A DNA stretch of 64,000 nucleotides from positions 372,001-436,000 of the forward strand of contig NBAZ01000005.1 of assembly GCA_002794735.1 (NCBI GenBank), in the 5' to 3' direction. Under the pieces are notes generated by a model, which searched no databases, was not told the origin of the DNA, and worked only from the letters and a program-made list of their open reading frames with translations. How positions within the stretch are numbered: position 1 is the first letter of the stretch; the number at the start of each line of letters is the position of its first letter. Origin of the DNA: Pyrrhoderma lamaoense (lineage: Eukaryota > Basidiomycota > Agaricomycetes > Hymenochaetales > Hymenochaetaceae). Shown here piece by piece: positions 24,971-35,375 of the stretch. Position numbers and translations under genes: made by a program.

Positions 24971-26018
24971 ATGACAGAGAACGAGTTTGCTCAATTTCAT
25001 ATTGGTAAGAATTTGCATTTTTTTGTGGCCCATCTTTGCACGTTTTAATGTTTATTAGACGTATTTGCTGCGCCTGGTTGTGAGAAGCAAAGTTATGCCT
25101 CCTTTATTCAAAAGCAGCCTGTCTGCGGACTGACTGCGCCAATTGTGTTCGAGTCACTGACTCGATTACAATCGCATCTGCGGCACCAGAAGAAGCTGAC
25201 GAACACTCTCAGCAAAAATCGACTACCAAGATCCTTCCAGGTAGCCAGTACCAGTATCAATTATCGCTCTTTTTATGAGATGGAGGAACTTCCAGTTGAA
25301 AGCTGTGCGCCACATGTTATTGGCCAATTGTGGAAATCTAATGCCAAAGTCAACGAAGAAGGAGGCGAAGAAGTGTCAAACGATCTAGAAGAAACAGGGG
25401 ATGATGGCCAGACGGTGGAACTTGATTATCAAGAATCTGTGGTTCCCTCCCGCTTCTCTAGTCCAGATTCAAGTCATGAAGGCAGAAATACACCTTCGTT
25501 ATCAGAATGCAGTTCGCCACTATCAAGTTGCTCTTCCAGTTCCTTGGAATATCCACCCACACCACGTGTATGTCCTATATTATGTCTAGATAATATATCA
25601 AGACCTAATTCGCTTGCTTTCATAGCCTAAGACAATCGATCTCCCTCCCATCTCTGCTGATGAGGAACCTGAGCGTTGGGTTTCTCCAACTACAATTGGA
25701 CGCCAATCTTCCCTACAACCTGAAGAACCCGTATCGGCAGGAATTGATCCTTCCTATGAATTATTACATCCCCTTGCGGATGAATGGGGCTCCTCAATAC
25801 CAGTTTCTGCGATCCCGATAGCTTCGTATACGACCTATATGTCTCAGTTAGCTGGGTCAGGCGAAGAACGTGGCCCATGGTCTCGAGACAATGCACTAGG
25901 GCTTTACCTGACTCCCGCTGCGCTCCAGCTTCGACAAGGTCGCAGTGGGTCTAGAAGATCAAGTGCTCCTTCGCCATCGCCTTCGGTCATACCAAAGCAC
26001 GGATCACGCGAATATTGA
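24971..26018 (+). CDS. Hypothetical serine-rich protein
   Basis: Three exons, 24971-25004, 25059-25567 and 25626-26018, 311 residues. I do not recognise a family. The N-terminal third (FAAPGCEKQSYASFIQKQP, then ESLTRLQSHLRHQKKLTNTL) looks folded. The middle is acidic and then Ser rich (SSPLSSCSSSSLEYPPTPR), a pattern typical of phosphorylated disordered regulators. The C-terminus is basic and Ser/Pro rich and ends HGSREY. Splice sites are strong and both exon junctions hold phase. An ATG at 24867 opens a 35-codon frame whose TGA overlaps the ATG at 24971. One missing C in TTCCCGG near 24925 would fuse the two and give a 346-residue protein. Confidence 0.7.
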
Positions 26019-26311
26019 TTGATGCCACATGCCACCCCATACTTTCTTATATAAATACGATTTTTCATTTAAGGTCTAAACACTTCCATCTGTATGACCT
26101 CAAACCACTATCATGCTTTACTTGTATCATTTCATCCTCTATAGCCAACATCCATTGTATCATTTGCAAGACTTTTTGTATGACATCAAACTTACTAATA
26201 TTAATATAGATCGTTTTTACGTATCCAAAACATATCGCAGTACAATACAAAAACAAACGTGAGGCGTGATAGGTCATCAATTGTCGTGTCCAATATCAAA
26301 AGTCTCGTTCT

Positions 26312-28620
26312 TTAACTCAAGCTCTGAAAATCCTTTCTTCCTTCCCATTCTTTTCCATTATTCGCTTCTGTCTCCCAAACTTTAAGAGCATCGTCATCCC
26401 AGACTCTATCTGAGAAATCTCCTTCTTTCAGAAGAAATACATCGTCTTTAATTTGAGTCGGTAAGTATTGATTATGAACCGGATGTCTACGCGAAGAAAT
26501 TGTTATAAAATCTCATACTAATGGCATAGATGATAGACAAAGATAGTACAGGACTTACTTATAATCGGGATTGTATCGGTATCCCTCAGCATACCCAAGA
26601 CTTTCCATGAGTTTTGTTGGTGCATTACGTAGTTGAAGTGGTACGGGTAGAGTCATATCTTGCTCCGCAGCAGCTTCCGCACGATTATAAGCCCTATATG
26701 ATCGTGTTGATTTGGGGGCCTCAGAAAGATACGACACAAGATGAGCAAGATGAATACGACATTCAGGCATTCCAATTATCTGGCAGGCCTGATAAGTAGA
26801 TACGGCCTATATGCGGATAGAGCAACCATAATACTTAGGATTCGAAGGTTAGCAGGTGATCAAGAAGAATGCCACTTACTAAAGGTAGTGCTTTTGGATC
26901 AGCTAGACCGATATCTTCGCTAGCGCATACAAGCATCCGCCGAGCTATATAAAGAGGATCCTCTCCTGCTTTTAGCATCCGTGCAAGCCAGTACAAAGCT
27001 GCACTCCCTGCACTCCCTCTTACACTCTTGTGCAATGCACTAATTAGATCATAATGGGCATCGCCTGTCCGATCATACCCATTAATAACACTGGTACGTA
27101 ATGATTCGATAAGGGCAGAAGTTGGAGTCTCTTGCGGGGCACTCAACACAAGAGAAAGCAAGGAAAGAGCCGTTCGTGCATCGCCAGTAGAGAGGGATAT
27201 GAGAGACTGAAAGACTTTTTGCGAAATTTGGGGATGAGAAGGAAATGGGAGAGAATCAGACTCTGGAGAAGAGGTCATTACAAGAGTTTGTGAAGCCGTT
27301 TGAGAAGGCTGAGTTGAGAGCTCGGTGGGTCTGTAGTCACGTCCGACGGAGGATTGGCAGGATAATCTATTAGATCTGTACTTTGAACATCTCTATCATC
27401 ATTTTTACTAGAAGAGGAATCAACACGAGCGATAGCTCGTATGATGATTTCCTTTATGTCGTCATCCGTGAGTCGCTCAAGTACAAAGACACTAATGGGA
27501 TCCTTAATATTTAGTTGATGTTTTTTTTTCTAGCTATAGGAGCTTGAAGCTTACCGGCATCGACTGAGTAGAGCCCCGTTAACTCTGAACGAAGGATTTT
27601 CGGTGGTTGCTCCGATTAACTAGGAAACGGCTAGTTTTGTATAACATCCCATTTATCAGAAAGTACATCTTACTTGAATATGTCCCTGTTCTACATAAGG
27701 GAGAAATATATCCTAGAGTCACTTAGGTCTGTCATAAGGCCAAACATGAACGTGACGTGATTACTCACTTGTTGGGCCTTGTTGAAACGATGTATCTCAT
27801 CCAGGAAAAGAATGGTTTTTCTAAGCGAATAAGAGTTACAAAAATTATCAATAGAGTGTGATTTTCTGTAGTACCTTCCTGTCATTGCTAAGAGACCCTT
27901 GCTTCTTCAAACACTTTTCTTACGTCGTTTATCCCAGACCCTGTAGCAGAGAGTTCCTTGAACACAGAACCAGATTTATTCGCTAACAATCGAGCAAGAG
28001 TTGTTTTCCCACAACCTGGAGGACCCCAAAAGACAACACTTCCCATGTTCTTCCCTGACTCTAGAAGATGTCTTAAGAGTGAGTTAGGTCCTATAAGATG
28101 TGGTTGTCCGACAAAATCTTCCAGAGATTGAGGACGTAATCGTTCCGCTAAGGGCTGTGCATTCTCTAGATTTGAGGTAGTAGCCTTTGCACGTTTGTGC
28201 GAGACCCCTTGAGTAAAAGAGGATGAGGTCTGTATCTGTGTATGCGAGGTGAATGGCTCAGAGAAGAGAGCATCCGATTTTCTCTTTGAGTTAGATCCTC
28301 GAGAGGGTGTCTGAAAGGAAGTATCAAAGGGATTTGAAGCTTGCACTTGCGATGACCCCGGTTTACTGAAAATTGGTGCTAGCGGTACATCGGCCTGCTT
28401 AGATTTGGCAGAAGGCTTTGATGTGTTGGATTTATTTTCTTTGATAGGCGTGAATTTTATCGGAGTACGAGAAGTTACCACTTCCGAACAGCCATTATCC
28501 AAGTGTTCATTGATATCTCTTTCAGGAACCAACTGGGAACAAATAGGGCTGAAAATAATTGTATATAAGCTAGTTACTGAGTCTTAGAAGTCTAACTTAC
28601 CAAGTGACTTCAGAACTCAT
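26312..28620 (-). CDS. MGS1: AAA+ ATPase Mgs1/WRNIP1/RarA
   Basis: Replication-fork maintenance ATPase of the RarA/Mgs1/WRNIP1 family, nuclear, related to clamp loaders. Eight exons (28620-28601, 28548-27875, 27820-27769, then about 27,730-27,670, 27,620-27,557, 27491-26880, 26806-26559, 26486-26312) give 628 residues. The N-terminus has a Rad18-type ubiquitin-binding zinc finger, CPICSQLVPERDINEHLDNGC, split by the first intron. Then LAERLRPQSLEDFVGQ, Walker A GPPGCGKTT, Walker B FLDEIHRFNKAQQ, sensor GATTENPSF, the arginine finger region LLSRCRVF, and the tetramerisation part ending GMPECRIHLAHLV, EAPKSTRSY and EGYRYNPDY. Two bases are missing, in CCC 27896-27898 and near 27324; one base each restores phase. 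It starts 560 bases from the divergent VPS71 gene. Confidence 0.93.
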
Positions 28621-29180
28621 AAAATTAAGAATTAAGAGCAACTACCAGTGACTTGTCAATGAAAGACTTGAAATTGAAATAACTTCTTGGCGTAATGGGC
28701 GTTACTTATTTGTGTTACATAACGCGTAGCTAATGTCACGCGTCCGCGTCTAATTAGCTGAATATCCCTTGATTACAAGATGTAGTTTGAAACTTATAGT
28801 AATTCATCTGAAACGTTGTTGGAAGATTCCAATTTCCTTGAACATGCAAAATCCATACCATTTTATTTACATATACCTTTTACTTTGCATCTGTGATCTG
28901 TTGGCTGACAGAGTTATGTCCTTGTGAGAAATTATGAAAAGCTGGTACATGTTTTAGAAGTTGAAACTCTAAATATTCGGCTACAGTACGACAAAGATGC
29001 TAGTTGGTTATGTGGAGAGCATACAGTATCAGTGTATCAGTGTGGTGCTTGATCATTAAAACACGGCAAGTTCGTTATTGTGACTTTCCTAATTTGTACA
29101 TAATACATGATCGGCAAGTAGTTTATGTTTGCCAAGTTTCACAAAGACGTCCTCATTCTTCTACCGGCTTATGATACATT
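28621..29180. promoter_or_regulatory. Divergent promoter region MGS1 / VPS71
   Basis: 560 bases between two divergent start codons (28620 minus, 29181 plus). AT rich, no open frame of note, no perfect TATA box recognised. Presumed to carry promoters for both genes. Confidence 0.5.
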
Positions 29181-29907
29181 ATGGCTCCTGGTGGTACAGA
29201 ACGTAAACAACGTAAGTACACCCGGTTCTAACATGAAAAACCCAATCCATAACATCTAATAATTAGCAAGGAGAAAGCAGCAATCGGGCGTTGCCCAAGT
29301 CGGACTTTCTCGTGAAGTAATTGAGAAGCGTATCAAGAGGTATCTTGATGAACTCGAAGTATATCAATTTCTCTGATTTACGTATCATATACTCATCGGA
29401 AATACATCAGAGAACAAATTATACAGAACCTAGCATCTCTCTAGCTGGTATATCATTCAGCGAAGATGGAATGAGTGGGAGAGGAAGAGCACGCGAAACT
29501 ATTTCAGACAAGCGTGTAGTCGAAGGTGTCCCAAGAAAGAAAACACAGTCAAAAGTGGTTCGTGATGCTCTAGTTTACCGGAAAAATCTAGCCACACTCA
29601 TCGAAGAGTCGGTGAGCATCTTTATTACATTCTCTTTTCGAATTTGGGACTAGAAATAGCACAACGATGTGGAGTAATCGAACAAAAACTAATTGATAAG
29701 TTTAACTAGGGAATTGCTCGTTTGCCTCCAACTGTCCCAACATATCTCACTGCTGTTGCACCTCCTCCGATAGAACCTCCTCGCCCTCTGTGTTCTGTAT
29801 GTGGATATTGGGGAAACTACAAATGCCAGCGTTGTTCTGCATTATATTGTGACAAAACATGTGGAGATACCCATAATGAAACACGTTGTGAACGTCGGAT
29901 ATATTAA
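29181..29907 (+). CDS. VPS71: SWR1 chromatin-remodelling subunit Vps71/ZNHIT1
   Basis: HIT-type zinc-finger subunit of the SWR1/SRCAP complex that deposits histone H2A.Z. Exons 29181-29211, 29267-29358, 29411-29611 and 29710-29907 give 173 residues with no frame defect. The N-terminal part is basic. The middle has IKRYLDELERTNYTEP, ISFSEDG and DALVYRKNLATLIEES. Then RLPPTVPTYLTAVAPP, followed by the HIT finger CSVCGYWGNYKCQRCSALYC with the remaining ligands in CGDTHNETRC. This order is that of ZNHIT1 orthologues. It converges on SWD2 with 52 bases between stops. Confidence 0.93.
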
Positions 29908-29959
29908 CAGCTATGGAGATGTATATGTGTGCTACCCCAACATATATATGTATGCGGTT

Positions 29960-31359
29960 TTACCCTGTGGTCCTTTTCTTGAAATGCTCTTTAACTTCTT
30001 CGGATCCATCCCCTGCAAGATCAGGAAGCCAAAATGCCTGAAAGCTTGGTTCAATAATCGAAATCAGTCAAACTCTTATACCGGACTTACTAGTTCTTGT
30101 CCAGCTGTCGCCAGCATTGCGAATCGCGGATTGAATCTAACACAACGTGAAGGCCCAGGATGACCATCAATAGTAGATAATGGCTGAATCACTTTTGGTG
30201 GTTTACTCAGATCAATCGGTTCCTCTGACCGAGATGGTAGATTCTGCACGTCCCAAATGCAAATCTTTCCATCCAAACTGCCCCTAAAACAAATTTACTA
30301 TCAGGTGTCCAAGTGATTTCTTCCCCACTAATTCCTTTTGTTGGATTCAGTCCTAAACTAGCATCAATTCTTGTACGCTCTAATCCTACATGTCCTTCTA
30401 GTTTTGCAAGAAGATGTCCCTCAAAGGCATCTAGAATATAATGTGCAGCCCCAGACGTCCCAACAAGTAAATACTTTCCGTTTGATGAGAAAGCCAGTGA
30501 AGTCATGTAAATTGGTCTTGGAGGGAAAGATATGAGTTTGAGTAATGGATCGTCAAGGGTCATTGTAAGAAATGGCTCTTTGTCAAAGTTGTTCATATCG
30601 TAGAGTAAGATTCGGGAGAAGTTGTTTATTGCAACTGCAAAAACAAGTCCCGAGCTATCATATGCTACTAGCGGCGAGGATGGGAGGTGAAGAATGCCTC
30701 GACAATTCGGAGCTCTCAGATCCCACAATCGGACTGTACGGTCGACGGAGCCTGACATAAATCCATCATCCGTTGGTGATACCTCCAAGGTGATGACTCG
30801 TTCCTTATGGCCTTTAAAGTACTGAAGATATTTATTGTCATGTAAAGAGTGATATCGAATTGTGTCATCTTCTTTCGTTGATGCGTGCAGGAGTGAACTA
30901 CTTTTGTGTGTAAACCGTGGAAGATCGACACCATACTTCTTCGAGTATAAAGTCTTCATATGCCTACATTTAACAAGATATAGTGTATAAGAGTCTGGAC
31001 CCGTATAAAGGGATCTAAGGTAGGTATACTTACCTCCCACTTTTACAGTTATATATACGGAACGTTTCATCTTCAGCCGCGGTAACAATAACATCTCCAC
31101 GATCATCGAAGGACAGTCCAGTAATGTGCCGTGGATTTTGAGGTCTCTGTTGAGGAGTCCCAGAAGACAATGGAGGGAGAGGTTCAACAGAGTTCTTGAA
31201 TATCTTTGCGGGTTTTAGTTTACTCTAGATTCAAAGTAAGTCTGTTGTCAAAACATTCAATTAACAAAAAGCACGGACCATGAGTGTTTCGTTGAGTTCT
31301 GTTGAAGGTGCTGGAGGTTTGGAGCCATTGACAGCAGTACTAGGCCCTGCACTTGCCAT
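29960..31359 (-). CDS. SWD2: WD40 protein Swd2/WDR82
   Basis: WD-repeat subunit shared by the COMPASS/Set1 histone H3K4 methyltransferase and, in yeast, the cleavage and polyadenylation factor. Exons 31359-31279, 31224-31034, 30963-30091 and 30037-29960 give about 407 residues. Repeats are readable as HITGLSFDDRGDVIVTAAED, YFKGHKERVITLEVSPTDDG, SGSVDRTVRLWDLR, MTSLAFSSNGKYLLVGTSGA and SLDGKICIWDV, finishing with GHPGPSRCVRFNPRFAMLAT. This order is diagnostic for Swd2. One base is missing in CCCC 30281-30284 (the frame needs GGSLDGK). The protein is longer than WDR82 at both ends. It shares a 160-base divergent promoter with RPB5. Confidence 0.92.
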
Positions 31360-31519
31360 TTCTTCTTAGTGCTGCAACAAAATTTGATTTGATACCTTTT
31401 TTTGAAGTTGGGGAGTGTGAGTTGTCTTGGCTTCAAACAAGGCGCGATCGACGTTGAGACAGACAAACACGTGACGACAAAATTCTGTCTTTCCTGTACT
31501 TTCTTCAATAACCACAACG
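31360..31519. promoter_or_regulatory. Shared divergent promoter SWD2 / RPB5
   Basis: Only 160 bases separate the start codons of SWD2 (minus) and RPB5 (plus). The spacing leaves room only for a bidirectional promoter with short leaders. No perfect TATA box is present, as is usual for housekeeping genes. Confidence 0.65.
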
Positions 31520-32424
31520 ATGTCAGAAATTGGAGGACCTGACGAAGCTGCTCGGCTATGGCGTGTCAACAGAACTATACACGAACTTGTGAAAGATAGG
31601 GTAAATAACTAACAATAAATGTGACTCTGGCTATTGTTGAACCCTTGTGTAGGGATACCAAGTATCGACGAGGAAATACATATGGATCTTGCTACTTTTA
31701 AATCTCAATACGCAAACAGTGCCGGATCCGTAGAGTAAGTTCTGCTAATGTGCGAAGAACAATATTGCTTATAGTAATATTAGTCGTAATCAGCTAAATT
31801 TCTTCACGAACCATCAGCACAATCCATCAGAACATGTATTTATCTTCTTCACGGACGAGAAAAATGTCGGTGTAAAGACAATGAGAAAGTGCGTTAGATT
31901 TATACCATAAACTCAACTCAGATATTCATTGGCATCTACTAGACTTATCGGAATTTTAGAAGAAAAGTCAATCGGAGCTGGTATTGTCATTTTCCCCGGA
32001 ACAATGACCCCTTCCGCACGAAAGGTGATCATAATGATAACAAAAGCGTTTTGTTCCTGTTCTTATCCTTTTCTTCAAGGTCATAAACCAGGTTAAAACT
32101 TATCGGATTGAAGAATTCTCCGAATCAGATTTACTTGTTAATATTACCCGCCATATCCTCGTCCCTCACCACGAATTGCTCACACCAGAACAGAAAAAGG
32201 AATTATTAGAGAAGTAGTACGTTACGAATATCCTTCTTGCGCGGTTTCATTATTTTCTGACTAGAAAACTTTAATATAGCCGATTGAAGGACACACAGCT
32301 CCCTCGCATTCAGATAGCGGATCCAGTCGCTCGATATTATGGACTTAAAAGAGGTCAAGTAGTTAAGATTACCCGTCCCTCTGAGACCGCTGGACGTTAC
32401 GTCAGTTATCGCATATGTTTCTGA
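31520..32424 (+). CDS. RPB5: RNA polymerase I/II/III common subunit Rpb5 (RPABC1)
   Basis: Common subunit of the three nuclear RNA polymerases, part of the lower jaw. Exons 31520-31600, 31653-31734, 31784-31888, 31943-32024, 32080-32216 and 32280-32424 give 210 residues, the normal size. N-terminal jaw domain: [20 protein letters not shown], then [20 protein letters not shown] and [17 protein letters not shown]-terminal assembly domain: [40 protein letters not shown] and [20 protein letters not shown]. One base is missing near 31666; the frame resumes as [11 protein letters not shown]. All six junctions then hold phase. Confidence 0.95.
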
Positions 32425-32769
32425 CCCTCCCATCTCACTTTAGTGCTTCTTTTCCTCATGTAGTATTCTTTTATATTCAACAAAAATTGCTGTCTTAATA
32501 TTGCTATATTAGTTCTTCGATGTATTGTTTAGAGTGCCAGCTTCAGCGGACGTTTCCTTCTTTTCAGAAAATAGAAAGACGGTTCACAATATGTGCCTTG
32601 CAATTATGGGTTAAGTCTATATTGTGAGAAATATACATGTGCAAACAATTAACGTATGAGATCAAGAAGTAGATGCGGTATGCAATGAATATAATGGCAT
32701 GGGGAGTAGGTATAGTCATCAGAAATCTGAGCATGGCGTGGCAGGAAGGACGAGACGTGGAGAAAGAGA
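32425..32769. other. Short intergenic region between convergent genes
   Basis: 345 bases between the RPB5 stop (+) and the J-protein stop (-). T rich then AT rich, consistent with two 3' UTRs. No other feature seen. Confidence 0.5.
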
Positions 32770-34714
32770 CTATTGTGTCTGACACTCTGGAGTGCCATCC
32801 GCTTCATCATCTTCATCTATCCATGCATCTTCGTCGTCTTCATCTGCACCGAACTGGAAAGCAGAAAAAGCAGACTGGTTCAAAAAATCGGGACCAGGAG
32901 CGAAATAGCGCGCACGCACATTGGCGGAGTCGGCTTCTTCATAGGCCGGCTCGTCTACCACCGGTGGGCGAGGCTCAAGGTCTGGCTTCTTTGGAGGCAG
33001 CAACTGTTCCAGTGCCTGTATTCGAGAAGTCAGCAAGTCGACGAATGAGCAATAAAGTTACATTCAGGAAGTGAACAGATTGATCTCTGTCACCTTCAAA
33101 TGTGAATTCAGAAAGAGGGTATAAAACGTACCTTTTTATCGACTTCAGCAGACCATGTTGAATCTGGGAATTCAACATCAAACACGAGATAAAGATCACC
33201 CTTTGTATCTTGATTCTTGTACTGTGGCATGCCTTCTCCTCGGAGAATAATGGTGTCACCGGGGCGAGTCACCTTATTCTCGCGAGAAACTTCGATACCC
33301 CGACCATCAAGATGGGTAAGGAGTATACGCTTGAACCCAAGGAGAGCCTCAGAAATCGTGATCTGCACCTTTGTAAGAAGGTCGTTACCGGAACGCTCAA
33401 ACGAAGCGTGTGGCTTCAATTTAAGCACGAATATAACATCACCGGCGGGAGAATCGGGCTATTGAGCACATGCAATTAGGAGTCTATCAAAAGAAGGGAA
33501 GCAAGGCTCGTTATTTTCTTACATATTGGTCTCCCTCCCCGGTCAAAACGATGCGTTGCCGGTCAGACATACCCTTCTCCACGAAGATCTCCTGACGCTT
33601 CTTTTCTTTTATAGTCTTTTTCCCTTTACACTTTTTACAACTACAAAGACAAGTCAGAAGTGGTAGTATTAAGTACAGGTGTGGAACATTTTACCAATCT
33701 TTCTCCCGGAGTTTCTCACCCACGCCTTCACAATCCTCACACATGACCCGAGTTTGGCCAAAAGTTGAATGGCCCATCTAGTTAAAATGTCTAATTAAGT
33801 ACATACAGTTCTAGCGCGTTCATAATGATAACTTACGGGTGTGGTTGCAATTGTCCATCCCCTTCCTCGCATTTAATGCAAGTTTTTGGCTTTGCACTAC
33901 CTTTCGCACCGGATCTTTCAATGTCAGAGACTCAAAATGAGCGCAAGCGAAGGGTGGTCCATGCAACGCTGATCACATACCCTTTGCAGGAACCACAGAC
34001 GATCTGTCTCTCCATATTCATCTTAACTTGTTTTCCATTATATAGATCCTCTAGTGACACTTCGTAAGGAATCACAGAATCTTCTCCTCTCCCGGGCCGC
34101 CGAGGTCCCATACCAGGTCCACCACCAAATGAGAAGGAGAAACCTCCGTTCGTGAAGAGCTCTGAAAGTATATCAGCAGCATCCATTCCGTTACGTCCAC
34201 CATGATCGCCAGTGATGCCTTCTAGGCCTGATTCATCATATACCTCTCTTGTGTGAGGGTCAGAAAGAATCTCATATCTGTCATATTATTGAAATGAGAT
34301 AAACGCAAATCGAGACATCTTATCAAAAATACAAACGCAGTTCCGATCTCTTGAAAACGTTTACTGGCCTCCGGATCGTTGATATTCTGAATTAAGAATA
34401 AGCTATGTTAAGGCGTCGTACATGGTAGGCGCAAACCTTATCCTATATTCCATGCATGAAGCCCATCAATCAATTAAAAGTGACGTGCACGACGTACCGG
34501 ATGATGTTCCTTAGCCTACAAGAGTATGAGTAAAGCTTCGTCAAGGAAAAAACTTTCATTCCTGACCTTTTTATAGTACGCCCTCTTGATTTCAGCTTGA
34601 AAAGTATTTACAGGTAAGTAGCCACTCTGTGAGTTTTGTGAACTTGAAGCAACCTACCGTCAGAGGCATCTAGCGCCACACCAAGCAGATCGTAAAGCTC
34701 GGTCTCTACAGGCA
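32770..34714 (-). CDS. Class A J-protein (Hsp40) with CaaX box, Ydj1/Xdj1-like
   Basis: Hsp70 co-chaperone. Exons 34714-34658, 34595-34567, 34515-34498, 34442-34437, 34386-34337, 34277-33981, 33914-33837, 33777-33695, 33640-33523, 33458-33132 and 33015-32770 give 436 residues. J domain: ETELYDLLGVALDASD, AKEHHPDKNINDPEASKRFQ (HPD present, split over a 6-base microexon). A Gly/Phe-rich segment (NGGFSFSFGGGPG) follows, then four zinc-binding Cys pairs (CGSCKG, CIKCEEGDG, CEDCEGVG, CKKCKGK) and the substrate-binding domains (ITISEALLGFKRILLTHLDG, TRPGDTIILRGEGMP). The protein ends Cys-Gln-Thr-Gln, a CaaX farnesylation box as in Ydj1. The second Cys pair has one extra residue before the last Gly. 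One base is missing near 33837. No ATG lies in frame before 34714: the first visible codon needs an A from an upstream exon (A|TG), so the 5' exon is not resolved. Confidence 0.88.
34437..34442 (-). other. 6-base microexon encoding Asp-Lys of the J-domain HPD motif
   Basis: On the minus strand the exon GAACATCATCCG ends at 34498 before GTACGT; the intron runs to AATATAG; then GATAAG stands alone before GTTTGC; the next intron ends TTCAG before AATATCAACGAT. Only this arrangement gives EHHP-DK-NINDPEA, and all flanking dinucleotides are GT/AG. Confidence 0.85.
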
Positions 34715-35375
34715 CTTTAAGCACGCGTCAGGCACCTTTAATTTGGGAGAAATCTTCTGAATGGCTTACTTTTGGACAACTTATGCCACTACTTTCAATA
34801 AACACTTAGCCTAAGGTACTTTTAAAAGCGTTCTAATTGTGGTATAGTAGAGTAGTGACAAAGATGATGGGAAGAAGATGCCAAGTGTAGTGGCGAATAG
34901 TGTGCATAGTGCAGTCAAGAGGCGCCTATAGACGCGCTAAAAGTATGATTACGTACGTATATGCTTCGGCTGAGATGAATTGATCAATTTTCACCATCTT
35001 TCCCTTTTACATTGACGGCACCACGAAACAAAAATTTTTTATGGTGAGTATCAATATAACTCGGAATTATGAATAGATGATGTTTCAATTTCAAACTTAT
35101 CTACATTGTCCGACTGGCCCAAGCCAGATCTGACGAAATTTTACAATCTCTGACATTATTTGCAAAAGTTTCGCCTTTATCACACACATACTGACTAACG
35201 ATCTCACTCCTAGATTTCATATACATAAACCTTCGTCGTACGAAAAAGAAGATAAAGAAGAAGTAATAAACGTTAAGGTCGTGTGTGGGGGGGTTCATGT
35301 AGCAATTTCAATAACGGTCTGTAGTTTGTAGCGTTGACTGACTTTAATATACATAGAACTGTAATTTAATAGCCC
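34715..35375. other. Region between J-protein and RCM1
   Basis: About 660 bases between two divergent genes. It must contain the unresolved first exon of the J-protein gene (minus strand), with an ATG candidate at 35001 (MVKIDQ...) whose phase does not fit without a further correction, and the promoter of RCM1. AT rich; nothing else recognised. Confidence 0.45.
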
